A stretch of DNA of 28,843 bases from JBDLRH01 sp039800165 (GTDB taxonomy: Bacteria > Pseudomonadota > Gammaproteobacteria > Burkholderiales > Burkholderiaceae_C), in NCBI GenBank assembly GCA_039800165.1, contig JBDLRH010000030.1:1-28843 (forward strand), given 5' to 3'. Of the stretch, positions 1-6,465 are shown piece by piece (position 1 is the stretch's first letter; every line of letters starts with the position of its first letter). The translations under genes and the position numbers were made by a program. The notes below the pieces were generated by a model, which had not been told where the DNA came from, searched no databases, and saw only the letters and a program-made list of their open reading frames with translations.

Positions 1-1
1 G

Positions 2-499
2 AGGAAGATCTGCTTAATTCTAGGACTATCTATTTCTCTTTTGTTCTTCGCAAGTCATGCCATTGCACAAAAGAAGAACATTGGACATTGGCGAATTGAT
101 CTTACCTCTGATTATTCAGAGGCATTTACCTCAAATGAGACAGATTCGATGTTCGGAATGTGGTGCACTCAAAAATGTGTATTCTATATAAGCCCCAACA
201 AAATCTCATGTGAAGTTGGATCTAAGTATACGGTTCTGATGAATTCAGACCGGCATGCAGGATCGATCGAAACCAACTGCTTGAAAATTGGCGATCGGTT
301 TGTACGCATTTTTTCAGACTTCAACATTATTCAAGAAAGCGTGAATCAAGGAGGCAACATAGGATTCGCTTTTGCACTTGCAAACGGCGAATTTCATGTA
401 TCTCGGTTTAGTTTGCACGGTATACAGACAGCAATCAAAGAAGCCTTAACGCACGCTTCTAGTAGGAATCGCACGGGTGTGAGAGATTCACGCCTTTGA
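2..499 (+). CDS. Secreted protein of unknown function, 5' end outside window
   Basis: The open frame runs in from the left edge, so the start codon is missing and 165 residues are visible. The first visible residues form a signal peptide: a basic RK pair, a hydrophobic stretch rich in Leu/Ile/Phe, then a likely signal peptidase I site after AIA, just before QKKN. The mature protein has four cysteines (in WCTQKC, then near SCEVG and TNCLK), which would suit disulfides in the periplasm. I do not recognise the family. An internal TTG at 41 could be read as a start, but it would cut through the signal peptide, so I prefer the longer frame. The gene is clearly more AT-rich than the host genes to the right, which suggests recent transfer, probably as cargo of the integrated element. 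Strong confidence that it is coding; no functional call. Confidence 0.7.
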   Translation, partial: RKICLILGLSISLLFFASHAIAQKKNIGHWRIDLTSDYSEAFTSNETDSMFGMWCTQKCVFYISPNKISCEVGSKYTVLMNSDRHAGSIETNCLKIGDRFVRIFSDFNIIQESVNQGGNIGFAFALANGEFHVSRFSLHGIQTAIKEALTHASSRNRTGVRDSRL

Positions 500-604
500 T
501 TTTTATGGCATATTTATTTTGTATTGCACCCAGTTGATTCGTATTACTGGGATCCAGGTGGCGCTGCAAAGAACTGCGATTAATATCTGAACGCACTATC
601 TTTG

Positions 605-611
605 AGAGGAG
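605..611 (+). promoter_or_regulatory. Ribosome binding site deciding the start at 617
   Basis: The purine-rich GAGGAGA lies about 5 bases before the ATG at 617, while the upstream in-frame TTG at 602 has no such site. This fixes the start of the small zinc protein. Confidence 0.6.
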
Positions 612-616
612 AAGCA

Positions 617-883
617 ATGCCCAAATCCACCACTTGCCTTCTTTTCAACAGAGTAGTCACCGTCGAAGAGGCACTGGACATACGCGACAGCAAGGACAAG
701 GCTGTGCGCAAGCAGAAGTTGAGCATGATCTGCGTGGACTGCCAAAAGCCAGTGCGCCCGCACAAGGCTGGCAAAACCAGCGGCGCACACTTCGAACACC
801 ACCAGCGCAACCCAGCCTGCCCACTCAGCGACAAGATCAAGAACCGCCAAAAGCGCCCAAGCGTGAAGTCCTCTATCCAGTGA
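617..883 (+). CDS. Small CoiA-like putative zinc-binding protein
   Basis: An 88-residue protein starting at an ATG behind a good Shine-Dalgarno sequence. Its core has a cysteine/histidine pattern: C39-x2-C42, then HFEHH (H58, H61, H62), then C68. This resembles the short N-terminal zinc domain of CoiA-like competence proteins, in which a CxxC pair is followed by a histidine-rich HFAH-type segment. The resemblance is from memory of the family and covers only this domain; the nuclease part of CoiA is absent. The C-terminus is lysine/arginine rich. It stands alone on the plus strand and converges with the AAA+ ATPase gene, with a strong stem-loop between them. A nucleic-acid-binding accessory role in the mobile element is plausible, but nothing here proves it. 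Confidence 0.65.
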   Translation: MPKSTTCLLFNRVVTVEEALDIRDSKDKAVRKQKLSMICVDCQKPVRPHKAGKTSGAHFEHHQRNPACPLSDKIKNRQKRPSVKSSIQ

Positions 884-909
884 CTGCAACGAAGCTCGCT
901 CGATCCAAT

Positions 910-939
910 AAAAAAGCCAGCGCGAACGCTGGCTTTTTT
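910..939. terminator. Bidirectional intrinsic terminator
   Basis: A perfect 13-bp inverted repeat (A-tract plus GCCAGCG, mirrored by CGCTGGC plus T-tract) closes on a 4-base CGAA loop. It has six A on one side and six T on the other, so it works as a rho-independent terminator in both directions. It sits between two convergent genes ending at 883 and 954. Confidence 0.9.
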
Positions 940-945
940 GTGTGC

Positions 946-964
946 GTGTCGTGTTAAACGACAC
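946..964. repeat. Inverted repeat GTGTCGT/ACGACAC, copy 1
   Basis: A 7-bp perfect inverted repeat with a 5-base loop (GTTAA) that contains the stop codon of the AAA+ gene. The same palindromic motif recurs at 3754-3772 and 4484-4504, each time at the 3' end of a gene of the element. Confidence 0.6.
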
Positions 965-1637
965 CTTCCCCTTGGGGTGCTCGTCGCACCTGCAACACGA
1001 TGCTCACCATGGCATCGAGGATTCCTCTGGCTGAACCATGGCATGCGTCAATCACACTGACAAGGGTGCTGTCATCGATGCCACCAACGCCTGCGTCGCT
1101 GAGGATGCGACGACACAGCGGCAGCCAACGCTTGGCTGGCGCTGCATTGAAGGCAATGCAGTGGCAACGATCCAGCACCCCCTGCTCTACTTTGGCGTAG
1201 TGGTTCGTCGTCAGCACGAACACGCAGTTGGGCATGTTCATGGCTGACTTCAACGAAGCCATGGCGTCTTTGGTGAGGTTGTCCACCTCGTCCAAGACAA
1301 AGTAGTGGTACGAGGCAAAGGGAATCACCATCGCCTGCTGCTGAATGCTGCTGACGACGCCACATCCATTGTTGGGAGGTGCCACACGAACATAGCGTGG
1401 CGCAGCAGCGTCACCTGTTCTCGCCTTCTCCATGGCGTCAGGGATCAGTTTGGCAAGGGCACTCTTGCCAGTGCCAGGCACCCCATACAGCAGGATGCCG
1501 CACTTACCCTCACGCATGGGGAAGGGGCGCTCCCCTGACAGCAAGTCGATGACTAACTGCTTGGCAGCGTCGCTTTCGAACACGATGTCGTCCACGCTCT
1601 TGGGCTTGTATTCATTTTCAAAGTCGATTTTTTTCAT
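954..1637 (-). CDS. AAA+ ATPase, clamp-loader/RFC-like
   Basis: A 227-residue AAA+ ATPase. It carries Walker A GVPGTGKS at residues 52-59, Walker B FVLDEVD at 113-119, a sensor-1 TTN at 143-145, an LDRC segment at 155-158 that resembles the SRC arginine-finger motif of clamp loaders, and a sensor-2-like SARG at 202-205. The order and length fit the ATPase core of RFC small subunits or phage clamp loaders; no helicase or protease domain is attached. I chose the ATG at 1637 because AAGG lies 6 bases upstream; the ATG at 1643 abuts that site and the frame is open to 1670. The gene follows the 290-residue gene on the same strand with a 53-base gap containing a stem-loop. ATP-driven remodelling of DNA-bound proteins is the likely activity; the exact target is unknown. 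Confidence 0.85.
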   Translation of the reverse strand: MKKIDFENEYKPKSVDDIVFESDAAKQLVIDLLSGERPFPMREGKCGILLYGVPGTGKSALAKLIPDAMEKARTGDAAAPRYVRVAPPNNGCGVVSSIQQQAMVIPFASYHYFVLDEVDNLTKDAMASLKSAMNMPNCVFVLTTNHYAKVEQGVLDRCHCIAFNAAPAKRWLPLCRRILSDAGVGGIDDSTLVSVIDACHGSARGILDAMVSIVLQVRRAPQGEGVV

Positions 1638-1659
1638 CTTCATCCTTTCAGGAGCAGTG

Positions 1660-1682
1660 GGGTGAGCCACAGGGGCTCACCC
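1660..1682. repeat. Stem-loop between two element genes
   Basis: A 9-bp perfect inverted repeat (GGGTGAGCC / GGCTCACCC) with a 5-base loop lies between the 290-residue gene and the AAA+ gene. No T-tract follows, so it is more likely a processing or attenuation hairpin than a full terminator. Confidence 0.5.
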
Positions 1683-1690
1683 AGCACCAC

Positions 1691-2563
1691 TTAGGCTGCC
1701 ACCTTCTCCTGCTCCCCCACAGCCTGCTGCGCTGCTGCATCGATTGCAGCCTGCTTGGCATTGCCGTCGTTGGCGGCTTGCTGCTCTTGCTTCTTCGCTT
1801 CAGCGCCAGCCTTCTCGCTAGCGTAGTGGCTCGCCAAGGCAGCAGTCACTGCTGTACCTGAGTTGGTGAAGGTGTGCACAACGACGCTGCCATCGCTTTG
1901 CCAGGTGCCCAGCAGCACCACAGGCTGATCAATATTCCCTGCATCCAAGGCAGCACTGAGCACAGGGCTGGTGACGACACCCAGTCGCTGCTGCCGCAGC
2001 GACTGCTTGCCCATTTCTGCCTTGCTCTTGGGCGTCATCGCGTTAGGGCTCTTCGCCAATCGAATCTCCTCCACGCCCCCATTGCTGCGAATGAAGTCAG
2101 GGATTTGCTCAACAGCGAGTTTCTGGCTCAAGGCTGTTCGCAGCACGATGCCGTAAGCACTGACGCGACGGCGATCAGCACCAAACACGCACTTGACGAT
2201 TTTCACAATCGTGTGCGAACTGGCGCTGAACGTGTAGCCCTTCGACTCGATGTACTCGTTCAAGCCCTCACGCAGGAGTTTTGCGTTGTTGCCGTCGTCG
2301 CTAAGTTGTTGGTACAGCCCATAGCACTTAGCAAGCAGCGCATAGAGTTGCTCGTTGCTGGTGCGATAGGCGTTGTTGAACCAAGCGTCCTTCTCTGCAA
2401 TCAGTTCTTCGATTAGCACGCCTGCTGTGCGCTTGGTAGCACTCAGCACAGCGCCAGATTCATCACGAACTGTGACGTTGGAGGCGCTGAAGGTGTCGTT
2501 TTCCACGACGCCATTAGCAGCAGCAGATTTGAACGAGGGGGCGAAAGTGGTAGTAGTTTCCAT
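1691..2563 (-). CDS. Unrecognised protein upstream of the AAA+ gene
   Basis: A 290-residue protein that I cannot assign to a family. I place the start at the ATG at 2563 because AGGAG lies 5 bases upstream; the frame is open to 2653 without a better site. The middle (roughly residues 45-180) looks helical and folded, with conserved-looking aromatic and charged residues. The last 50 residues are low in complexity, rich in Ala, Gln, Lys and Glu, and probably a flexible or coiled-coil tail. No transmembrane segment or signal peptide is visible. It is the first gene of a two-gene unit with the clamp-loader-like ATPase, so it may be that enzyme's partner or substrate. This link rests on adjacency only. 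Confidence 0.75.
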   Translation of the reverse strand: METTTTFAPSFKSAAANGVVENDTFSASNVTVRDESGAVLSATKRTAGVLIEELIAEKDAWFNNAYRTSNEQLYALLAKCYGLYQQLSDDGNNAKLLREGLNEYIESKGYTFSASSHTIVKIVKCVFGADRRRVSAYGIVLRTALSQKLAVEQIPDFIRSNGGVEEIRLAKSPNAMTPKSKAEMGKQSLRQQRLGVVTSPVLSAALDAGNIDQPVVLLGTWQSDGSVVVHTFTNSGTAVTAALASHYASEKAGAEAKKQEQQAANDGNAKQAAIDAAAQQAVGEQEKVAA

Positions 2564-2752
2564 GATTTCTCCTATTAAGAATGGAAGTGACGACTCGCTT
2601 ACCAAAGCCCAGTCGCCATCGACTTGACGCTGACTTGCACCATTGCCTGCCATTCGTTTCGTCGATGTGTGTATAGTGCTGGATTAGCCAGTAAGTGTGT
2701 TTTCACGCATACAATGTGCTAATTTCAGGAAACCAGCCCCCAAGTTCCAGCC

Positions 2753-2756
2753 AGGA
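2753..2756 (+). promoter_or_regulatory. Ribosome binding site supporting a GTG start at 2761
   Basis: AGGA ends 4 bases before GTG 2761. The next ATG in frame (2773) has only an AAGGG almost touching it, and the GTG at 2695 has nothing obvious. Confidence 0.4.
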
Positions 2757-2760
2757 ACAT

Positions 2761-3753
2761 GTGCTCAAGGGCATGCCCAGGCTGCGCTACAGGCGCCCTG
2801 AGGACTCCTTGGCAGACGCCAGAACCAGCCTGCGCCGCTGGTGGTGGGAGTTCCTTCGCCTCAGCAAGGACTACTGGCTGGTGTGCCAGACATCCAAGGG
2901 CAAGCCCATGGCAGCCACTGAAAGCCAAGAACTGCGCAGGATTTATCGCGCCTTTGGCGACATCTATGCCTGCACCTTTGACGAGTGGTGGCTGGACAGG
3001 GGCTACAGGCTGTTCAGCGAAGTGGAGAAGTTCCCCAAAGTCCAAGAAGTGCCCAGGCGCCCCAATGAGCGTGAGCGGCAGGTGCCAGCGCCAGACAAGA
3101 TTTGGGTGGAAGTGCCCCTGAAACTCAGCAAGCGCACGATTCAGAAGCAACTGGGCAAACTGCTGGAGAAGCACGCCAGCGAAAGGCTGGCGAGGCGCAC
3201 AGAACTCACCAGCGCAGAGTTCAAGATCAACTCAGTGCCCTTTGGCACGCACACGCTGCACAAGGTGCATGACTTGCACGCCCTGCACAGGGAACTGATT
3301 GAAAAGCCCAAGTGGCTGAAGAAGCATCAGCCTGACAAACTTGACGGCGCCGCCAAGGCTGACTTGTTCCGCATTGGCAAACTGCTGCACATCAGCATCA
3401 GCAACGAGTCCTTGCTGGTGGAGCCAAGCGAAGCGCACAAGCGTATCAATCGTATGCGTGTTGCTGTGAGCAGAACGCTCAAGCGCAGCCACCAACTCAT
3501 CGCCAATGTGGAGCGTGGAATCTTCCCCAGTTATGCACCAGTGGGCGACACAGAAGTGCGCTTCACGCCACGCCAACTGGCACGCCACAAAGAACTGGAA
3601 AGCCAGTGGTGGGAACTGAACCTGATTTCAGAGTTGAGTGCTGAAAAACTCAACGCCGTCAAGCGCATCCACTACGAAGAGCCAGAGCGCACACGCCAGA
3701 ACGATCTCATGCTGGACAGGCGCGAGCGAGTCGTGATCATTCGCGATGCATGA
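2761..3753 (+). CDS. Unrecognised basic protein of the integrated element
   Basis: A soluble-looking protein of about 330 residues, rich in Arg, Lys and Trp. The N-terminal part has a tryptophan cluster (RRWWWEFLRLSKDYW) and a second one (FDEWWLDRGYRLF), then a central helical, basic stretch with repeated KLLEKH-type segments, and a C-terminal part with more basic helices. This composition suggests nucleic-acid binding, but I recognise no domain. The start is uncertain among GTG 2695, GTG 2761 and ATG 2773; GTG 2761 has the best-spaced AGGA. The gene diverges from the 290-residue gene across about 200 bases that should hold both promoters, and it converges on the integrase gene with a palindromic repeat between them. 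Codon use matches the other element genes. Confidence 0.75.
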   Translation: MLKGMPRLRYRRPEDSLADARTSLRRWWWEFLRLSKDYWLVCQTSKGKPMAATESQELRRIYRAFGDIYACTFDEWWLDRGYRLFSEVEKFPKVQEVPRRPNERERQVPAPDKIWVEVPLKLSKRTIQKQLGKLLEKHASERLARRTELTSAEFKINSVPFGTHTLHKVHDLHALHRELIEKPKWLKKHQPDKLDGAAKADLFRIGKLLHISISNESLLVEPSEAHKRINRMRVAVSRTLKRSHQLIANVERGIFPSYAPVGDTEVRFTPRQLARHKELESQWWELNLISELSAEKLNAVKRIHYEEPERTRQNDLMLDRRERVVIIRDA

Positions 3754-3772
3754 GTGTCGTGCAACACGACAC
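3754..3772. repeat. Inverted repeat GTGTCGTG/CACGACAC, copy 2
   Basis: An 8-bp perfect inverted repeat with a 3-base loop (CAA). It begins directly after the stop codon at 3751-3753 and lies 13 bases before the end of the convergent integrase gene. It has the same core as copies 1 and 3. Confidence 0.65.
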
Positions 3773-3785
3773 CCCATGTCGCCCT

Positions 3786-4352
3786 TCAGATCAGTTCCAC
3801 TGCGTTGCGCTTCATGTCGTCGTTGACATCAATGTATTTCTGCGTGACTGCGATGCTGCGATGCCCTGCAAGGCTTGCAAGCACACGCACCCCAATACCC
3901 TTACTCGCCAGCGTGGTGATGAAGGATCTGCGCCCTGAGTGGCTGCTGGCGCCTTCAATGCCTGCCTTGCGATAGAGCCAGAAGAAGTGCTGCGTCAGCA
4001 CATTAGCTGTGAAGGGCTTGCCCCCTGCAGTCATGAACAGGGGTAAGTTGCGATCGCGAACGCTGCGGCTGTCCACGTAGTGCTGCAACTCATCACGCAG
4101 TTTTTGGGGCAAGAACACAGTTCTGGCATAACTGCCCTTGGTTTGTGATGCGTCCAGGCGCACTTCTGCCTTGACTCTGCCGCTGCCATCAACAACATCT
4201 TCCACGCGAAGTGCTGCGATCTCCCCTACTCGCATGCCTGCCCAAAAACTCATCAGGATGATCAGGCGATTTCGCAGCGCATACCTGCGGCTGCTGACGT
4301 AGCGCAGCACAGCGTCTAACTCTGCTGGGGTGAAGGTTTTGGCTTGTCCCAC
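3786..4352 (-). CDS. Short tyrosine recombinase (integrase), catalytic domain only
   Basis: A 188-residue site-specific recombinase of the phage-integrase family. The full catalytic set is visible: R41 (in GMRVGEI), K72 (TKG), H138 and R141 (HSGRR), H164 (GHRS) and the nucleophile Y173 (QKYID). I chose the GTG at 4352 because AAGGAG lies 7 bases upstream; a GTG at 4382 in the same frame lacks such a site. The protein begins right at the catalytic domain and has no N-terminal SAM-like core-binding domain, so it is about half the length of a typical phage integrase. Such short integrases are known in Burkholderiales, but how they grip DNA is unclear to me. It most likely moved the element whose att site is at 6466-6510. 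Confidence 0.9.
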   Translation of the reverse strand: MGQAKTFTPAELDAVLRYVSSRRYALRNRLIILMSFWAGMRVGEIAALRVEDVVDGSGRVKAEVRLDASQTKGSYARTVFLPQKLRDELQHYVDSRSVRDRNLPLFMTAGGKPFTANVLTQHFFWLYRKAGIEGASSHSGRRSFITTLASKGIGVRVLASLAGHRSIAVTQKYIDVNDDMKRNAVELI

Positions 4353-4456
4353 TTGCTTGCTCCTTGCGTAATAAAAGCGCACAACAAGTGTGTTTTCTTA
4401 GACGCAGAAGAGCAACCGAAAAGACGGCGCTGAAATCTTCAATGAAATCAACGATG

Positions 4457-4482
4457 CCAAAGAAAACAGCGATTTTCTTTGG
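4457..4482. repeat. Inverted repeat upstream of the integrase
   Basis: A 10-bp perfect inverted repeat (CCAAAGAAAA / TTTTCTTTGG) with a 6-base loop lies 105 bases upstream of the integrase start, immediately beside repeat copy 3. It could act as a weak terminator for the minus-strand ORF at 4515-4970 or as an accessory protein binding site. Confidence 0.55.
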
Positions 4483-4483
4483 T

Positions 4484-4504
4484 GGTGTCGTGTCTCACGA
4501 CACC
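4484..4504. repeat. Inverted repeat GGTGTCGTG/CACGACACC, copy 3
   Basis: A 9-bp perfect inverted repeat with a 3-base loop (TCT), the strongest of the three copies. It starts 10 bases beyond the stop codon of the minus-strand ORF 4515-4970. Confidence 0.65.
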
Positions 4505-4514
4505 CTACAGCGCC

Positions 4515-4970
4515 CTACAAGCGCACAGCGCCCCCTGTCGCTACCCACCCCTGCAGAACCCAGAAAAATGCGTGTAAGACGCTAAAAACTGGGCGTTCGT
4601 ATAAATAACTTATACAAACAAGATCAAGGTTTCTCGCCGATTGAATTGAGATGCTAAGCCCGTTCTGATGTGAGACGGTAAAGTAGGCGCTGCTTGTTGC
4701 GTCGGGGGATTGCACTACCCTGCGGCTAGCAGGATGCATTAAACGACTCCATGACTGGAATAACGTTTGCAATAACTTGGATGGGTAGAAATGAGCCACG
4801 AACGGCTCAATCAAAGTGAGTGGGATGCCACGCTTGCCCAGTGCAAGTACCCCACAAAGCACAGACGATGCTGCTGCATAGGCTGTCTGTGCTTGCGTAA
4901 GGACACGCACGTCAAAGGATGATCGCAAAACCTGCCTTTCCAGTTCAGTCTGGTTGTGCCTATGCAGCAT
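4515..4970 (-). CDS. Possible 151-residue hypothetical protein
   Basis: An open frame without a recognisable family. In its favour: a GAGGG site 5 bases before the ATG at 4970, a hydrophobic but balanced composition with a plausible helical N-terminal half (residues 10-70), and a stem-loop just past its stop, like those at the ends of two neighbours. Against it: the C-terminal third looks irregular, and no other evidence of selection can be read from a single sequence. If it is not a gene, 4353-5177 is an 825-base non-coding stretch holding several inverted repeats, as would suit regulatory or integrase-binding DNA. Confidence 0.4.
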   Translation of the reverse strand: MLHRHNQTELERQVLRSSFDVRVLTQAQTAYAAASSVLCGVLALGKRGIPLTLIEPFVAHFYPSKLLQTLFQSWSRLMHPASRRVVQSPDATSSAYFTVSHQNGLSISIQSARNLDLVCISYLYERPVFSVLHAFFWVLQGWVATGGAVRL

Positions 4971-5070
4971 GGAAACCCTCAGTGAATGTCGCCGCGCCTG
5001 CGAGGCGTGGCACATGGCTTCCTAGTGAATGACATCACTGAGTGATCCACCACACATCTCAGTTCTTGGT

Positions 5071-5149
5071 TTCTTCAATCAAGAAGAAGAAAAGCGCGAT
5101 GAAGATTTGCTCGAAGGCAAATCGAATCGCAGTTCGCGATGAGCGAACT
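5071..5149. repeat. Three tandem small inverted repeats in a leader region
   Basis: Upstream of the gene at 5178 lie TTCTT/AAGAA (5071-5085), GATTTGC/GCAAATC (5104-5123, 6-base loop) and AGTTCGC/GCGAACT (5131-5149, 5-base loop). The two 7-bp repeats are perfect and end 28 bases before the start codon. They could be operators or a structured leader. Confidence 0.5.
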
Positions 5150-5177
5150 TGAACAACACCTACAAGGGAGACAACAA

Positions 5178-5540
5178 ATGAGTTTTACAAGACAACTATT
5201 CGATCTGACTGCCATGGCTTTGCCCAACATCACAGCCAGAACCTTCAGCAGGTACTGCGGCAAGAGCGAGGGCTACTACGGCAGCATCAGCGCACAGAAC
5301 CTGGACATCTCCACCAACAGCCTGCTGTACCTGTCAGAAGTGCTTGAGCACAAGCGGGCAACCAGCCCCAATCGCTACATCACAGAACTGCAGGACATGA
5401 TCGCCAAGGAAGTGGCACGACGCATGAATACCTTGGCCACAGAGAACTTGGCGGTTCGCAAGATGATCATTCGCGCAGTGGCACATGCCTACGTGCAGCG
5501 CACAGACGAATACTCTGCGCCACCCATCGTGATCGCTTGA
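5178..5540 (+). CDS. Small conserved-looking element protein, possibly DUF6626-like
   Basis: A 120-residue soluble protein. The ATG at 5178 follows AAGGGAG by about 7 bases, which is better than the upstream ATG at 5139. The N-terminal half (ARTFSRYCGKSEGYYGSIS) reads like a short helix-turn-helix or similar folded motif in which a Cys-Gly-Lys-Ser segment precedes a Tyr-rich turn. The second half is a long helix up to a short tail. From memory, small proteins annotated DUF6626 in Burkholderiales elements share this general look, but I cannot verify the match. It starts a plus-strand series with the 49-residue gene 8 bases downstream and the DUF6641-like gene further on, and has a leader with tandem inverted repeats, so it may be a regulator of the element. 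Confidence 0.7.
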   Translation: MSFTRQLFDLTAMALPNITARTFSRYCGKSEGYYGSISAQNLDISTNSLLYLSEVLEHKRATSPNRYITELQDMIAKEVARRMNTLATENLAVRKMIIRAVAHAYVQRTDEYSAPPIVIA

Positions 5541-5548
5541 GGTGGCAC

Positions 5549-5698
5549 ATGAGGCTCAGAGAAATTGCTCCCATCAAGCCCAAGACGCCAGAGCAACTGC
5601 GCCTTGATGCGCTCAAGCGTCAGAAGGTAGCCTTGCAGCGGCGCATTGACACAGAGCGCGGCACCCAACTGCTACGCAAGGCACAACAGCAGTCTTGA
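5549..5698 (+). CDS. 49-residue basic small protein
   Basis: A short ORF starting 8 bases after the previous stop, with AGG 6 bases before its ATG. The product begins MRLREIAPIKPKTPEQLRL and is otherwise a charged, Arg/Lys/Gln-rich helix. No known function. The tight spacing, ribosome binding site and absence of an alternative use for this stretch support a translated gene cotranscribed with its upstream neighbour. Similar short basic proteins with a proline-lysine start occur in mobile elements of this group, as far as I recall. It may bind nucleic acid or a partner protein. Confidence 0.6.
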   Translation: MRLREIAPIKPKTPEQLRLDALKRQKVALQRRIDTERGTQLLRKAQQQS

Positions 5699-5869
5699 GC
5701 CCTCGTCGTCGCAGCACCAAAGAATTCGCCAGGATCGCGCATCGACTGCTTGTTGCGCTAGCCAACGCCCCTAAGAGTCCATTCAATTCGAACGGCTTCA
5801 GGTTGCTCTTCCACGCTGGGTGACTACAGACTTACCTGTGCTCACTCAACACATGGAAAGGACGAGCAC

Positions 5870-6310
5870 ATGGCTACCCTGGCAAATCTCAAACTCAGCG
5901 CAGCAGTCAAGCCCACGCACATCCCCGCTGTGCAGGTACGTCGCGACAAACTGGCAAAGCGACTGTGGGAACAAGCAGAACTAGCGCGAGCGCAGCAAGC
6001 AGGCACGCAGTTCGCACCCACGCGATTTCGAACCGTCGTGGAACACGCCACTGGTGTGCGCCGTCAAGTCGAGCAGCCCAAGCGAATCAAGCCCTGGTGG
6101 TTCACCACTGACGCAGGCAAGTTGGCGCTGCATGTGCGCTATGGCAGCAAAGTGCTGGAACTAGCCAAGGGCAAGTTCGCAGTGGAAGTTGCCAGCGACA
6201 AGGACTTGGTGCCCACGCTGGATGCCATCAAGGCTGCTGTGTTGGCTGGTGAGTTAGATGCTGCCATCGACACAGCGTCCACAAAACTTCGCGCTGCGTT
6301 TAACAAGTGA
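5870..6310 (+). CDS. DUF6641-like protein of the element
   Basis: A 146-residue soluble protein with AAAGGA 7 bases before the ATG. The pattern is distinctive: an N-terminal basic segment (VRRDKLAKRLWEQ), a middle KPWWFTTDAGKLALHVRYG segment, and a C-terminal helical part ending in AGELDAAIDTAS. From memory this matches the small family called DUF6641, found in betaproteobacterial mobile elements and plasmids; I could not check this. There is no membrane segment. It is the last gene before the attachment site, 155 bases away, and follows a 171-base gap in which I see no gene. Function unknown. Confidence 0.75.
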   Translation: MATLANLKLSAAVKPTHIPAVQVRRDKLAKRLWEQAELARAQQAGTQFAPTRFRTVVEHATGVRRQVEQPKRIKPWWFTTDAGKLALHVRYGSKVLELAKGKFAVEVASDKDLVPTLDAIKAAVLAGELDAAIDTASTKLRAAFNK

Positions 6311-6465
6311 TGTCATCGCGCAGCATGCGGCTCATGCACGCTCACTCACGCTGCATAGCACGGTTTTTCGCTGGGCTGCAGCGTTGGTGTGCGTTCGATA
6401 CGCATCAGCAATTTTTGGCGACGCAAGTCGTTGAAATCGAAGAAGAAGTCTCGAAAGCGTCGGCG

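Noticed and set aside
5178..5698. Toxin-antitoxin pair
   Set aside because: The two small genes are adjacent, but neither has toxin motifs or a recognisable antitoxin DNA-binding domain.
5699..5869. Gene or RNA in the 171-base gap before the DUF6641-like gene
   Set aside because: No credible start/stop frame with a ribosome binding site and no stable hairpin found; it is probably promoter DNA.
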